From Certhia americana (Eukaryota; Chordata; Aves; Passeriformes; Certhiidae), in the NCBI GenBank assembly GCA_018697195.1, contig CM031878.1:32435995-32499994 (forward strand): a stretch of DNA of 64,000 nt. Direction: 5' to 3'. Under the pieces are notes generated by a model. That model saw only the letters and a list, made by a program, of their open reading frames with translations. It was not told the origin of the DNA and made no database searches. How positions within the stretch are numbered: the stretch's first letter is position 1; every line of letters starts with the position of its first letter. The translations under genes were made by a program, and so were the position numbers. Below, piece by piece: positions 12,155 to 26,600 of the stretch.

Positions 12155-15100
12155 TGGTTTTCATGCCTCCCCCAAGGATTAATGTTTCAACTCTTTATAT
12201 TGCCCCTTGTTAAAATAAGCACGTACACATATCCATGAGGTAACTGAGGGAGGTGGCAGACCATCAGAAGAACAGGAGACCTCATTTGTTTTGAATGAAG
12301 CTCATAATTGTGGATGTTGTCTGAAATGGCAGTAGTCTTTGGAAAGTTCTCTTCCCTTGTCTGAAATGCCTTCTGACAAGAGTGTCATCTGTTGCAGCCT
12401 ATGTCACCTTGCCTTAGTGCTGTGATCTGCTCCAGAGAAGGCTGGGCTGCCCTGGATCTGAGTAAAATCTATTCTGATCAAAATCTATGCTGATGCAACA
12501 ACGTCTTCTAGCTCAGACTTTCAGAACCAGAGTTCCTAAACCCAGATGACACGGTGTTTTGTGAGGGGACACACTGTGGAACATTGTGATCTTTACAGAG
12601 GGTTAGGTTAGGAGGGTGAATATATGAAGATTAAGGTCAGTTTACTGAAAAGGAAAAGGGCCAATATAAATTTCTTCAATGTAAATGTCTTCCTCTTGGG
12701 AAACATGGTGGAACTTTCAGTGACAGACATAAATTGGTCATTTTTTCTTAAAGCTGATGAGCACAACACAGCCTGCACATACTTTCATTTCTGACCACTT
12801 AGAAAACACTTGGCATGCCATAGGCCTTATCACAGGTTACAATTTTAATTTTCTCTCATCTCCTTTCTGTGTGCCTTGTGTGCTTTTTCCTTGTCCACAG
12901 TTATTGCTGCGTGGAAGATAACCCAAAGTCCTAGAGTGCAAGAGGCACTTTTGAACCCATGCTGTTGGCTGGGTTTCGAATTCTGAAAAGTGATTTCACT
13001 TATTCTGCATCTGAACCAATCTTTGCTTTAAAAACCCTGAGTCAACAAGGCGACAAGTCTGAGGCTGAGCCAGCTTGGGCTTGCTCTGTATTGGATCACC
13101 CATGCCTGGTGTTTACACCAGCATGGCAGGATTTAAATACAACAAAATGTTGTAACTTCAGTCTGTGAGAGCAAGAAAGAAAACTTTGCATTCACGTTGC
13201 TCTGGTGTGTGTTTTCATAGGGGTAAGAGGAGTGAGAGATAGGGCTGATCTGAGGCTTATAAGGCACTGTTAAAAAATGTTGCACAGAGCTCAGTGTGCA
13301 GACGTTGAAGTGATACGGTGTCAGCTCCATTCTCTGCCAGCAACCCCCTTCCTCGCCCCTCCAGCTGGCTGCTGCCCTTCTATGAGAAGAAATGAGCTCA
13401 CATTTGGCACATTTCTCCTGGGATACAACTTCCAGTCTAGGTTTAGGAATGGCTATTTAGCTCTTAGTGTCCTGAGATGGCTGTTAATTGATTCCTCCCT
13501 GTGTCATTGCACACTGGAAGCTGTGTCCTCCTATTTGCACAGTGCAGATATATGGTTTGCTTCAGGGCATTAGGAATCCCTTGGAACTGGCAATGTTCTT
13601 GTCCTTCTGAGATGAACTGGTGTGTGGAGATACTGGTGTAAGAGGGTGCAACTGTATACAACACTGAGACTACAGACACTGTTTTCTGGAGTTCAGTGTA
13701 GCACTTCATCCTATTACTTGTGCAATAGCCATATCAGGTCATGGTTAAAAAGGGGTGTGAGGTTGTTGCCCTCTCAATAAACCTTTGCTTTTCTGTGCAA
13801 AAGGAAAACATACTATATTTTATCTTTTTCTGTCCCATTAGTAATGAGTCTATCTTACTGTTAAGAGAAGACAAAAAGAAACATAGCACTGAAAGGGACT
13901 AACACAGCAAATTTTTACGTATGTCCCTGAACTAAGCTAGTTATATATGTATACGGTGTTTCCCTTTAGGGTAAAAAAAAAATCCACCTATTGCTCTTTC
14001 TCTTTGTTCGTAGAAGCCAAATAAGCACTGGGAAACTGCAAGAATATCTGGGTGAGATTTCCTCTTCAATCCTCATCAAGGTGTCTTCCCCTGTTCCTTT
14101 TAAGTGATTTGGGTCACGAAGAAAGAGTAAATTAAAAACTATCTAGAAAGATATTTAGGTTTTTTTCTTTATTCCTTTTTAAGAGACTGAAATAATAAAT
14201 CTTGGCGCATTTATCTGCACTAGCAAAATCTAAGAATAATTACCCAAAATTCAAATACTTGCTCATGTGCCTGTGCTCCTGTACCAGTGTCTTTCAAGGG
14301 TTTGCTGTGCCAGGGGTTTTCCATAGGAAATACTCTCTTCATCCCCTCAGAAGCCTTTTGCTTTGACTTGCAAGTGAAAAGGAAGCATAAATTCCTAAGT
14401 TCATTTCCAAGACTGTGAAGCCTGGGGCAAGTAGGATGGTACTGTGGAGCTCACAGTTACAACCCCAGTAGAAGGCAGCCGCTAGCCTCTAATGAACTGT
14501 GGAGACTGTGTTCGAGGAATGACCCCTTCCACCTCAAGATGTCTGATGCTCATTGCAGCTACTTCTCTTTCCAGGTTGTTTGCTGGGGGAAACATTGTTG
14601 TAGGAGCATTTTATACAGTTCCATTATTTCGCCCTGGCTATGTGAAACAGCATGCAGTTGTTCATGGCAGCAATGGCACTTGTAGTCGTTCAGCATCTCA
14701 GGTGCAGTAAACAACTCAGGCAGATTGTGTACAAGGGCATTTTCTCTTTTCATCTTTTAACTTCTATGAGAGCAGAATTTCCACTACTTTGGTAAGCGTG
14801 TCAGGTAAGTGGGATTCTCTGGTTTGTGTGGTCCTTCTGGAGGCTGCCTGGGTAGCAGGTCTGGTGGCAGAAGTCCTTTTCTTGCTCCTACATGGGATAC
14901 AGAAATGGCAAGTATGGGAAGACAAGCTGTTTACCATGCCAGCTGAACAGCGTTCATCTGTCCTGACCCTCAATCTGACCTTTGGGAAAAGAAATTAGGT
15001 TGAAGTCATTGGTTGTTAAGGCTGACTTGGGAACCTCTGTTTTCATGAGGTGCATGAAATGAAAAGATACCTGCTTGGAAATGAAGAACTGTTGTCTTGG

Positions 15101-17469
15101 AAAGTCCTAGTGCTTCCAGAGAACCATGCTTCTCAGAAGGAAGAGGCTTACTTTTGTAAGCCCTTCCTTCAGTATGATACAGTTATTCTGCAATAGTAGG
15201 TGTGCTTTGGCCATGGAGTACCATTTAAAATAATGTGCAATTCTTTGCCTAGATAGATTAAACATTTTGTGCATTGCAAATGTGATATGTCAGTATATTT
15301 TACATATGAAGTTTTCAAGATACTCACTTTGAAAAGTTTCATCAGTTAGTCAGAAATGTCTTACATGTTAACATTTTTTTTTTTATGGTAATTACCAATA
15401 TTAATTCAACTGGCTGTGAATTTGTTCTGCTTGCCTTTTTTCAAAAGCCAGAGATTTCCAGTTTCCCACATGGGCTTTAATCCATCTGTTAACTTGGAGG
15501 GAATGCAGTAAAGATGATATGTGCATCATGGCAAACATTGTGCAAATGAAATCTTATAAGCCATACATTTACAATGGTTGTGGCTTTTAAATACATCTGT
15601 TTTATAAAAAGTTGAAGTCACTAGCCTTGTCCCTTGCTGTTACACACTTGGGGGAGCACTGACCAGTTTCTTCCTTGTTCACTGCAGACAGCATTTCAGT
15701 ACTGTGTGAAGTATATATTTAAACTCAGTCACAAACCAACGTCAAAAGATCCTCAAGGATTACTCAAAGAAGAATGTGTGGCTTGGCAAGAATTTATACA
15801 GGGATACATTTAAACTTATATGAAAATGCTGGGCAGAATGACCACTATAAAGGAAAAATACTAGTTTTCTGTCCCTAACAAAATTTTTACAGTAGCTAAA
15901 GGCAGTAGTTTAAGCAGTGGCCTCAGAGGAGCCTTGTGTATTGTCACTGACACTTCATCATACCCTGAAATAGTGGGGCTATGATAAGAACCAGATGATA
16001 TAAATTTCCTAACCAAACTCAGTGGTTCATTTTATCTGTGACTGGCCTAAATACTGTATCAATGCTGTAGTCCAACAAGAGTTTAACTGCATTTTTCACT
16101 ATCTGTATTGCTATTTAATCTAGGAAACACACTGGGAGCTTGAAAAAAGGGCTTCAGCAGGATTTTACTGATTGTGAAAGAAGACTGGATGCCTCAGAAT
16201 CAGAGGAGAAATTAAAGCACATTCTCTGCATTTATACACGCACTTTCCTGTGGGACACTGGCAAATAGCTGGATTCTATAGGGATAGCACTGTTCCAAAC
16301 AAAATTTTAAATTCAATCAATTAATATGCAACTAAGATTTATTTTCTTAAGGTTGAGCTTCTTTTATAGACTTCAGGAGACGAACAGAGGTCTTGTTGCT
16401 CTTCAGTTTTCTTCCTCTATGCACCCACACACATGTACACATATGCTTTTGAAAAAAACCTGGTTCTTATCAGGGATGTGGCTACTAGATATGCAGGTAG
16501 CTGTTGTGATTTAAGGATGTATGACACTTGTATTCCAGATAGTCTAAATGATTTCTGTGTACTGTAAGTGGAAAGGGTAGGAAACACCACTGAATATAAC
16601 ATGAATGCCTGAAGACTCTTTAGTAAATTCAGAAATTACTATTAAACACTGAAGCTGGATTTTTTGAAGAATCAGCTTGGATACCTAGCTCTGTTAGTCT
16701 TATTTAAGTATGTCAGATTACTTTTGTTGGCATTATGAAAAGTCCTTTGACTTGTAACTTAAAGCCTTTCTTTTTAATTCTGTAAGCATCTTCATCTGAG
16801 TACCCTATCTACTGACAGTGATTTCATTTATATTATGCACGATCCTTTTTGCTTTCTGTTCCAATAGCACAAGGTGTTCTTCCTGCTTCTTGTTAGACAA
16901 CTCTTTGGGAGCCTTCCTGCCCATTCCCATAAGAGCTGAGTTATGGGGTGGTACATGCAGGATCACCATTGGATTAAGGTGTATATATTAAGATATAATA
17001 CAGTAAGGGATTAAGAAAGATCTGTTTTTGATTAGTGCTAGCAGATTTATTTGTTTATATAGGTCAGCAATCAGCAAATTGCTTAAGAGTGGCATTTCTG
17101 ATACTTTTGATGTCAGGGCATCCTGAGTTTTGTCTGGACAAAGCAGTTAGTTTTACCTGGGAAGCTCAAACTGACATCCACCCACCTAGAATGGACACAA
17201 GGGATAAGGAAGGTCTTCTGGTACCACTAAGAGGGCATAATAAACCTTGATGACTGCATTTTTGCTGATTAGACATATGGACATGCTGATTTTGCTTTTT
17301 TGGACATACCCTGGCATTTTGAAAGCCACCAATCTGGAGTACCTATGGCAGAGGTGAAAGACAAAGACTTTTTCTATGATGGAACTATTACTTAAAGAAG
17401 GATTTACGTGGTGCCAGCTTTACTCTTTTCAGCTTTAAGGGCATTTACTCCCGCTCTCCCCTTCTCCCC

Positions 17470-17496
17470 TTTTTTTTTTTTTTTTTTTTTTTTTTT
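17470..17496. repeat. Poly-T tract (27 bases)
   Basis: A homopolymer T run following a CT-rich stretch in intron 1. A long T run like this is prone to length error in sequencing and assembly. Confidence 0.95.
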
Positions 17497-18717
17497 GGAG
17501 GGGTTGATTTTTTTTGTTTCTTCTTTTAACTCTTCATGACAGGAACTTCGGAGCTTTAAAGAAGTACTGTAGGAGTTTTTGCACTGCAGTATTGACTGCT
17601 AATTTAATGTAAGATCTTAAGTTTAATTAATTTTATCAAAATGGGTAGAAATTATTAACTACCGGTATAACCTACTTTTGAAAAATCTGTGCTAGACAAT
17701 GAATTCTTAGCTAGTAATTGTGTATATATCCTTTGAAGCTGGATTAAATCTGTAATGGACAGTTAACTTCCAATTTGAAATGACTTTTTGGGTATTTCTA
17801 GAATTTCAAGCTCAATATTAACTATGTAGCTCACAGGAAAGAAAATACTCTGCTTTCTTTGACATTAAACATGGATGGCGTTGAAATGAATTATGTTTAT
17901 TCCACTTGTTAAAAGAAAACTTGGAGCCCGTTCCAGGTTGAGATCACATGTTTTTTGGGAATATATAATTCTTAAAACAAATTTTGGAATGCAAGTAATA
18001 GGCTCATGGATCCCCTCTGGGTGGGATTACAATTGACGTTAGAAAAACTTGTACCCATAGAATGTCTAGTAGTGCTGATGTTTACAATTTGGGGTAAGAT
18101 TACTTGATACATGTGAGTTTACCTTGCAACCATTTTAAATTTGTCCTTGGGCCTTCAGCCAGAGGTGAATGATCAGGTCATTTGCCCATCTGCAGTTTGA
18201 AGATTTTTTTTTTTCTATAAATTGGAAGCACAGACATGCATTTTAATTTTAAGAGATTAAAATTGCAAATATTCATTTTCATTTTATAAAAATTACTCTT
18301 TAAAAATCCATCAGGTTACATAACCTCGGTAATTTGTGATGTCTTCTCCTATCTCAAATGTAAATCTGGAGACTGAGTCACATGTAGTTGTAATCAGAAT
18401 CTGATCACTTATGAAACTTTAATTTTTACCTTTATCCTTGCAATTGCTGTGTTAATTTTTCTTTTTTTGTATTTTAGTAAAGGTAAGATAAAATGAGTGT
18501 GTCAAATAATTGTTACGCACTCATTAAACAGGCCACATATTATCTCTCACAGACTGAATTAGTTTTCTTTTTCACTCGTAAATAACAATATTAAAGGCTG
18601 ATATACTTCACTGTATTTCATTACTACTACTCAGCTTCACTGAAGGTAAAATTATTTCAGTGTTGAGTTATCTCTGTGTCTCAAATAATTCCAAGAAGTC
18701 TGACAGGAAGTCCTGCT

Positions 18718-19306
18718 TGATGGCACAGCAACACCAGCCAGGCAGGGGAAGGTATTGTCCCACTCTGCTCTGCACAGAAGTGGTCTCGCCTTGGGTCCTG
18801 GGGGCAGTTTTTGGGTGCCACAATAAAACGAAGACATTAAACTGTTAGAGAGTTGCAGAAGACGAAAACAAAGATGGTGAAAGGCCTTGAAGAGAAGCTT
18901 CAAGTATGAGGAGCAGCTGAGGCCACTTGGTCTGTTCAGACTGGAGGAGACAGAGGGAAGATGTCATTGCAGTTACAACTTCCTCATGAGGGGAAGAGGA
19001 GGGGCAGACACTGATCTCTTTCCTGTGGTGACCAGTGACAGGACCAGAGGGTGTGGACTGAAGTTGTGTCAGGTGGAATTTTGGACTGGATATCAGGGGG
19101 AGGTTTTCACTGAGAGGATACTTGAATGCTGGAACAAGCTGCCTGGGGAAGTGGTCACAGCACGAGCCTGAGAGAGTTCAAGAGGTGTTTGGACAGTGCT
19201 CTCAGGCACATAGTGTGACACTTGGGTGATCCTGTGCAGAGCCAAGAGTTGGACTCAATTATTCTGATGAGTATCTTCCAGCTCAGTGTCTTCTGTGATG
19301 CTATGA
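18718..19306 (+). mobile_element. CR1 LINE, 3'-end fragment
   Basis: This is a 5'-truncated CR1 copy in the same orientation as the gene. Landmarks include CTGCTCTGCACAGAAGTGGT near 18764, AAGATGGTGAAAGG near 18872, GGAAGTGGTCACAGCACGAG near 19146, and GTGCTCTCAGGCACATAGTG near 19196, with a decayed terminal TCTGTGATGCTATGA. It shares these blocks with the copy at 45572-46337, so the two belong to the same or closely related subfamilies. Many substitutions and small indels have broken any frame. It ends about 1.1 kb before exon 2. Confidence 0.9.
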
Positions 19307-20445
19307 AAGCTAAAGCTGACTGTTTAAACTTGGGCCAGCAGGGATGCTTGCTGGTGTTTCTCTGTTTAAGGCGTATCTTTAAAGTCTCTCTCATATTGTT
19401 GTTTCGCCTTCCCATTAACTTCAAGTGCAATTAGAACTGTTATTCACCAGGTGCTGGCCCACAGCACAAGTCAAGCTTTGAAGGAGAACACTGTCTATCT
19501 CTATCAGACACAGGCATTTTTAGTGCAACTTTGCAAGGCTAATCAGTTTTTCCAGAAAAACCAGATTGTCCACTAGGGACAATATCTATCTAGATGGTTA
19601 AATCATTTCTGTCCTTACAAATTGGTTTCTGTGGTGCATTTGCATGAATGAGGATTAAATACTGAATACAGATATGACAGCTTTATTTGAGGAAGGTACT
19701 GCTGTATATTTATGTCTTAATCCTCAAAGAGCTGAGCATTTCTGAATCCTTCAGTGCTGCTTCTCTATGAAGTTGTTTGAGCACAGCCATTGGCATTAAA
19801 AATAGCACTGTCTAGGTCAGCATTTGATGTTGGTAACTCTTCAGGAAATGTGTATTTTCTTTTTTAAGCTGGCAAACAGTAGTGATGAAACAGTTAGGGA
19901 AACTTTGTCCAGCAAGTTTCATTGACCTTTAGACAGAGAAACAATTAGTTCAAATTCCTTATGGTGTTCATGAAAGTGATTGTATTGAATGCCTTTTTAG
20001 CAAGCTGAAACACTATGTTGTGTTTCAGGTTTTCCGTTGGACCATTTTGGAAAACACTTTCCAATGTGCCTTTTCATAGCTTCTAACACAGCAGAAAAAC
20101 TTCAGAGCATAATGTCTAATGTCTATAATATTCCATTTCTTAATGAGAAAAAAATCCTTTGTCTCACTGTTGTTCAAAGAGCTCTCTTAGAGCTGTCTTC
20201 ACTAGCCTCAAACTGAGACAAAGTAGGATGCATATTCAAAAGATGAAAGTGAATTCATATGCCACTCACTACTAAGGAACTGCTTGTCAACCAGTAGACA
20301 TGCCAGAGAGGAACAGATTTATTCAATTTATTCAGTACTTTTAATAATCAAGATGATATCCAGTGAAAAGAAAGGTTAAACTAGCAGCAGTATTTTTGAT
20401 GCCTAAATGGTTTCTTCTGAATTTTTTCCTTTTCCTTCTCTTCAG

Positions 20446-20573
20446 AGCTCCAGAACAGCTCGCTCGGAGGAAGACCGAGACTCACTGTGGGATGCCTGGG
20501 GCTCATGGAGTGAATGCTCACGCACCTGTGGAGGAGGGGCCTCATATTCACTGAGACGCTGTCTGAGCAGCAA
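20446..20573 (+). CDS. ADAMTSL1: ADAMTS-like protein 1, coding exon 2 (start of TSR1)
   Basis: This exon encodes residues 20-61 and the first two bases of codon 62. It opens with SSRTARSEEDRD, the end of the signal peptide region and the mature N-terminus, then enters the first thrombospondin type 1 repeat. Visible features are W34-x2-W37-x2-W40, the tryptophan ladder used for C-mannosylation, and C43-S-R-T46-C47-G, the Cxx(S/T)CG sequon for protein O-fucosylation by POFUT2. Both modifications are known for punctin-1. C43, C47 and C58 are the first three of the six TSR cysteines. The acceptor is TTCTCTTCAG|AG and the donor CAA|GTAAGT, phase 2. A TSR follows the signal peptide directly with no prodomain or HExxH protease, which is what defines the ADAMTSL architecture. 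Confidence 0.97.
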
Positions 20574-23146
20574 GTAAGTGGCTGAATGTTTTTTACTTTA
20601 CTGATGGAAAAATTCAACCTACTCATATGTGTCAGACCATAAGAAGTAACCAGTAGAAGGCCCGACCTACACTGAAATTCCCATTTCAGTGTCAAAAAGT
20701 TATGGTGGTGTTTTGGGTTTTTTTAATTTTGGGCAAGCAGCCAACATTCTTGACAAGGCAACACCCTCTAAAATATAGTAGGAACCCATGGTGATAAAAA
20801 AAGTGGTCTTGATAGCTTGAAAGGCTGCTATCTCCTGAAGCTGAAACTTCCCTCCACTTTCACTGTTAAAGCAGTAAGCGTTGTCATGCACTCGTACAAG
20901 AATACAGATAATTCAGTATGTTTAGTACCCCATGGTCTCAGCCACACTGACTATAAAAGCAACACATTAATGAAATGTGGCATCCTGAGCTATATAAGAA
21001 AGAGTAACATTTCTACAAGCAATATCTAATAAATTAAATTTCACCTAGCAAGTCTTCAGTACCAGCAAGGGCCCCTCCCAAAAAGACAGAAATAAAATGA
21101 TCTGGTACAAAGGTGAATATGGGTACCCTGTCAGACATCTGAGATTTTATTCCTAGTTACAAGCTTGCAATGAACAATTAACAACTCATTTTACATTTTT
21201 TCCACTCTGTACTTTATGTAAGTTTTTCCTGCAAAATATTTCTAACAAGTATTATTTTTATCTACTTTATGAAAAAAATTTACCTGCAGTAAACATGGTA
21301 TATGTGATAAATATTAACGGATTTCTGACAAAGGATATGAAGGGAAACTCCAGACCCAAACTTTATGGCTTATTGCCATCTCTGATACCTTATATACTGT
21401 AGGATAAAAAAGAAAACTAATACAATTTTCCATCCTGCATACTTTCTTTCATATTTTCATTCATGTGCTTATAAAACTGATGTTAATATAACAAACAGTG
21501 GCCATACAGTCCAAATAATTTCCTCTGTCTGACATTTTAATATGTTATGTTGTTTAGTGAAGACCGGAAACAGAATAAGGCATTGAACCATAACACCAGA
21601 ATAGGATATTGTGTATTTTAGCTTTATCTATGAACAGTATCCTAGTAGCTCCATTTATTGAGTGTGCAAAAGTCTGTTGGAAGAAAAGATAGGCAAAGGC
21701 ATCTGTGTAAGAAAGTGGAAAACCAGTACTTTCCTATTCCATTCCCATGGATTAAAAAAATATATTTTCATTTTAAACATGGGGCAGATTCTATTACCTT
21801 ATTGGCAATAATAGCTTCATGGCTGGCTGTGATTCTGCACTCACTTCAAAATCTGAAATTTCAGAGACAAGGATTTAATTTTAATCATAGAATATTGTTT
21901 TCCATACTTAAATAAGTGGAATATGTTGCTTTAATGTAAACATGAACCCAGATGTATCAGGAGATCTGGAAAATCTGAGCAACAGGTGTTTTCTCTCCTC
22001 GCTCCTAAGAACTGTCTCAGTAGGTTCTAGAGGGTAAATCTTGGAGTTCCAAGTAGTAGTAGTAGTTGTCATAGTCTTCTGTAATATGTGAGTATAAACC
22101 ATTTCTTCTGGACTCTCTTTGATTCTTGTGCTTTTCAGGACAACCCTGAAGCTTCACCAGTGGAACAGGGAATAACCTCATAAATCACTAGGTTCCATAC
22201 ACTACCTTACTTCTGTCCCTTCTGGACACAAGCAATGCTTCCTACCTTAAGAAACCAACCACAAACTAAGACCCATTCTGACTTGGAAATCTCCAGTTTC
22301 TGGGATAGGAAGTGGGGAGTTAATTAGGTGGCTTTTTGTAGCCAGAAGCAATAAATCATGAATAGTAACATTTGTGCTGGAATTAGTACTCTGTCATACG
22401 TGTGATTATTTAGCATTTTTCCTGGTCTATGTACAATTGTTGATTAAGTAGAGGGTTAAATGATTAATTTTTCTGCTAAGCAAGCATTTTAAGCTGCTAA
22501 GTCAGAGAGGGAGCAGGGTAAAGAAACTCATCAAAGGTTTCCAAATAAGCCTGTTCACATGAGTACTTTAAAACTGGCAAGGCTTGACCAAAATGTGTGT
22601 CTCCGAGGGACAATTCATGGGTCAGTACAGTTTATCTCATGTATTTGTGTATAATTTCACTGCAGCTTGAAGGAAGATATTGGATTCTTCTGGCAAATGA
22701 AAACTGGCAACACATTTAGAACAAAGTGGAACAAATTAATCCTAAGTATTTCTCATCCTGGAAGGCTAATGTCGTCTAGTAATAATGTCTTCTAGTTCTG
22801 TATGAGGTGACTTTCAGAGTATCACATGAATAGAGAGAACCTAGTGCATCTTCTTTGGAGAAATGCAAAGACTAATTGCCCATTCCTAAACATCATTTAT
22901 ATATATATAGCTAAATAAAGGAAAACAACTTTCTTTCCAGCTTCTATTTGCCATAGCTATGTTCATGCTTGTGTTGTTTGTTTTTGGGAACGTGTTTTGT
23001 GTTAGCCCTTCACAGCTGTGATAGAAAGAATGGAAAGTGTTAGTGAAAAATTCTGTACTCTTGTGTTTTAAATAGCAAAAGTTTCAGGGTAGTGGTTGTT
23101 TAACAGTACATTTCATTAGAACAACTGGTTCTGATTGTGCTAAGGA

Positions 23147-23204
23147 CATATATATAAAATATATGTGTATATATATATATATATATAAAAAAAAAAACAC
23201 ATAT
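23147..23204. repeat. AT dinucleotide microsatellite with A run
   Basis: Alternating TA units, interrupted by AAA and GTG, end in an 11-base A run. It is a typical AT-rich microsatellite, probably length-variable. Confidence 0.9.
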
Positions 23205-23582
23205 GCCAGTCACACAAGCAGACAGAGGATGTCAACCCAAGTAATTTTTATGTCCTGGTATCCAATGCTGACAGCAAATACTGGGTCACTCCAAGGACAG
23301 AGTAAATACAGTTCCAGGAAAAATAAAGTTTTATTAATTCAAGTACCAAAACTCAAAGGGTGACACTTTCCATGCTCTTTATTTCCATTGACTCTTTATT
23401 ATTATCTGATATTATCTGATACTGTTGTTATTTACACAAAAGGACAGACCCCCTTTAAATGTTACTGGGTTTTGCGTCAACTCACTTGAAAGTGAACCTC
23501 GCAGACTAATTATATATTAGATGGAAGGGTAAGTATTTTTATCATTTTAGAGTGTTTTGCCCTTCAGTTTTCCTATCTTTTC

Positions 23583-23601
23583 TTTTTTTTTTTTTTTTTT
23601 T
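23583..23601. repeat. Poly-T tract (19 bases)
   Basis: A homopolymer T run in intron 2. There is no sign of an associated retroelement. Confidence 0.9.
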
Positions 23602-26600
23602 AATGAACTGCCATGCAGCACTACTCATGAAAACCTATATAGAGGAGAACTATATTTCTTTTTAGGAACAAACTACCAATACTTGAGCTTCTATAGGGAA
23701 CAAAGTTTTATTAGCCATTGCTGCTTTGGATACAGACATACTGAAAATACAGGTAGAGAGGCACCGAAATATAGATTTTGCCCTCTTGCTTAGAGTCCAA
23801 CTCTTAGTTGTCTGCAGTCTACGCAGCACTGCTGGCATTTGTCATCTAGCATAGTGATTAATAATAACTCAAATACCTTCCATCCAAGTTTTAATAAGTG
23901 TCCATATTGATTCAAGCAGACTCAAGCAGAGTAACAATAAATATCTGAATTAGATAACTGAAATTCATTTGCATTTATTTCCCGTTCTGGGATACATTTT
24001 CGAATTGTAAAAGACATTATAAATTCTCTTATGCATTTGATCACCCATCCTGATCTAAAATATTCTTTGTTTTCAGGAATTTTACTTTACATATTATGAA
24101 TAGTACAGTAATAGCAATACCGTTTTGCTCTGTCTAGGCTTGGAAAGAATATAATTGTGATTCTTTTTCCTATGATATTCCAAATTCACTATCACTTTCT
24201 TTTAAAGTTAGTCTGCGTGTAGCAGAAGATGAGCATGTCCTAGAGATTTCCACATTATTTTTGCTCATAGTAGATATGTAGTCTGTTCTTTAAAATGCTT
24301 ATGTTACTATTGCTTCTGTTTATGAAAAAACATGAAGCAGAGAATAGTTTGAGTGTACAGCAGAGTGTTGAGCTAGTTCTGGAGTCCCAAGGTTACTGAA
24401 TCTGAGCTAAAGGGCCAAAATTTGAGATCATCACCCTTACCTCTAGGAAATAACGTGTAAACTTCTAAATAGACTGGGGGGTTTCCACCATTAAGTGAGG
24501 GGTTTATATTTAGTAGCAGACAAAAGTCAGCATTAACATTTTCCTGACAAATTTCTCTCAGTATAAAAGTGTCAAGTTTTTAAAAATCCCAAAATATAAA
24601 CCCAAAAACATCAACTGGACAAAACAAAGAAAAGCATAGATTAAAAAAAAAAAAGTGGAACAAACACGAGAGAGTTAATCCTAGCATTGTTCATATGTTT
24701 CGTACTGTCTATGTCACTTATTGGAACATATTTTTCTCACCTTTTGAAATACTTCCCTTCCTTTCTTCACCTGATGAGTGTCTCTTGGTAATGCAGGTGA
24801 ACCACAAATAGGAAACAGCATTTCTGCTAGCTCAGCCTATTAAATTAGCTGAAGTAATTCACTTGTTTGGTTGTTTGGCCCATTGCCAATGCATTCTGCA
24901 GAATGAAAACAATAGCTCTGCATAAATGAATCCTAGATTTATTGTCATTTGACTTGGTTCATAAAACAGCAACCAAGACCTATCTTTGAAAGTTAGATTT
25001 AGTAAACAAGCTAAATTAGCTAAAATTAGGTGAATCTTATGATGAGTGCATTTTTCGTAAGACAGAAAGGGCCTAAAATAAGTTAGATATTTTTCTTTAA
25101 GGAGTAATATTTTGTAATTTTGATCACACATATTATTGATTTACAAATCAAAAATCAAATTGTGCCTGTTTATCAGACAATGGTGGAATAGATGCATGTT
25201 ATTCATGTTAGTTTGAAGATAAGTAAGAGAACAAGAAAGAGTTACTAACATTTTTGACTGGTGTTGAAAACAGAATACATCAAATACTGAATATTTGAAA
25301 AAATATTGTTTTAAGTTTCATCTGTATACAACTTTGATAGCAAAATATTGGCTACTGTTGCTGCTTCACAACTGAATTTCAAATATAGTCCCAGCAAGTA
25401 GCTGTGACCCTTATTTTCAGGCTGCATTCACAGAGCCATCTGTCTCGGGGGCTTTGATTCCCAGAGATTCTGAAGTTTTTCACATTTAATGCTGATAAAA
25501 GGTCCTTTAGACTTTCTGAGTGAAAATAAAAGTGATGCAGTTTTGTAGGTTGGGGGTTGCTTCTTTACCAGCTAGAAGCTAATACAGATTACTGTAATTA
25601 TTGTGTAATGATATAAATGCAGCCTGCTCTATCCTGCCACTACTAAATAAGTCATATTAGGCTTTTAAATTTTTATTAAATGTTCCGATATTGGTCAAAA
25701 TAATCAGTTTAAATATTGTGAGGATTTATGACTTTGGGAATAAGCCCTTTTCTAGTTTAAGGTCTGCAGCAAAAAGAGCAAAATATTTGTGCACAAATGC
25801 TATCAAAATTGCTGAACACATCCCCAAAAATAAATGGCATTCTGTTGAAGCATACCACATCACTCAATAGAGAATATAGCCAATGTAAAAAAATTTTTAG
25901 GTGACCTGCACTATGAAATTATTTAGGAGGATGTTTCTCATTGCCTTGTTTAAAACTGTATCTGTATGCTAGTGTAGTATATTGCTTCCTTCAAAGACCT
26001 TTGGGATATCTGAATTACTGGGGAGGGTTTCTGCTTCAGTTGGTACTTCTAGATGGTATGTCTGTAAAGACATACTCCCTGATATAATATGTGATTCCAA
26101 ATAGCTGGAAGTTTTTAGTTTTAGTTTGTAGATACTTCTAGTTAAGTTTGTGCCACCTAGCAGCACTTTAAAAAGAAATTTTTTATTCTATTCACACTGC
26201 AATTAGTGAAAATTATGAGAATTTTTGAAACCATTTTCTGGTTTCATTTTATGGAGAAACTTTTGCAAATTTTTGTAAGATTACAGCTCTAATTCCTTCT
26301 AATGGCAAAAGCAGCCAGCAACATTTCTGAGTCAACATGTTAGCAGAATAAGAAGCTGCAAATTTCACACAATGTAAATCAGCATTGTAATCTGTGGAGT
26401 GACTGCTGGTGCTCTTCAGAAAACAAGTTTAACACACTGTGCTGACTGTCTAATTTCTGGCTTCAGTGCCTCACTACCTAAAATTATAGAAAATGCTTTC
26501 CTAGCATTGTTTTCTTATTGAATTCCTTGCTAGACCTGACACAGAGACGTTATGTATTGGTGTTTTGGGTGAAAAACTGGTGTGTAGTAGAATGAACAGT

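Larger units (their letters stand above)
5916..20445 (+). other. ADAMTSL1: ADAMTSL1 intron 1 (14,530 bases)
   Basis: This is a phase-0 intron from GTAAAT to a pyrimidine-rich acceptor ending TTCTCTTCAG. It contains a poly-A tract (6265-6294), a CCTG/CCTT-rich stretch (12091-12154), a 27-base T run (17470-17496) and a CR1 copy near its 3' end (about 18718-19306). A perfect 9-base hairpin with a 4-base loop lies at 7766-7787. A strong acceptor at 14574 and a perfect CAG|GTAAGT donor after 14804 flank a possible cryptic exon, described in the findings. I see no other coding exon, RNA gene or structured element in it. Confidence 0.85.
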
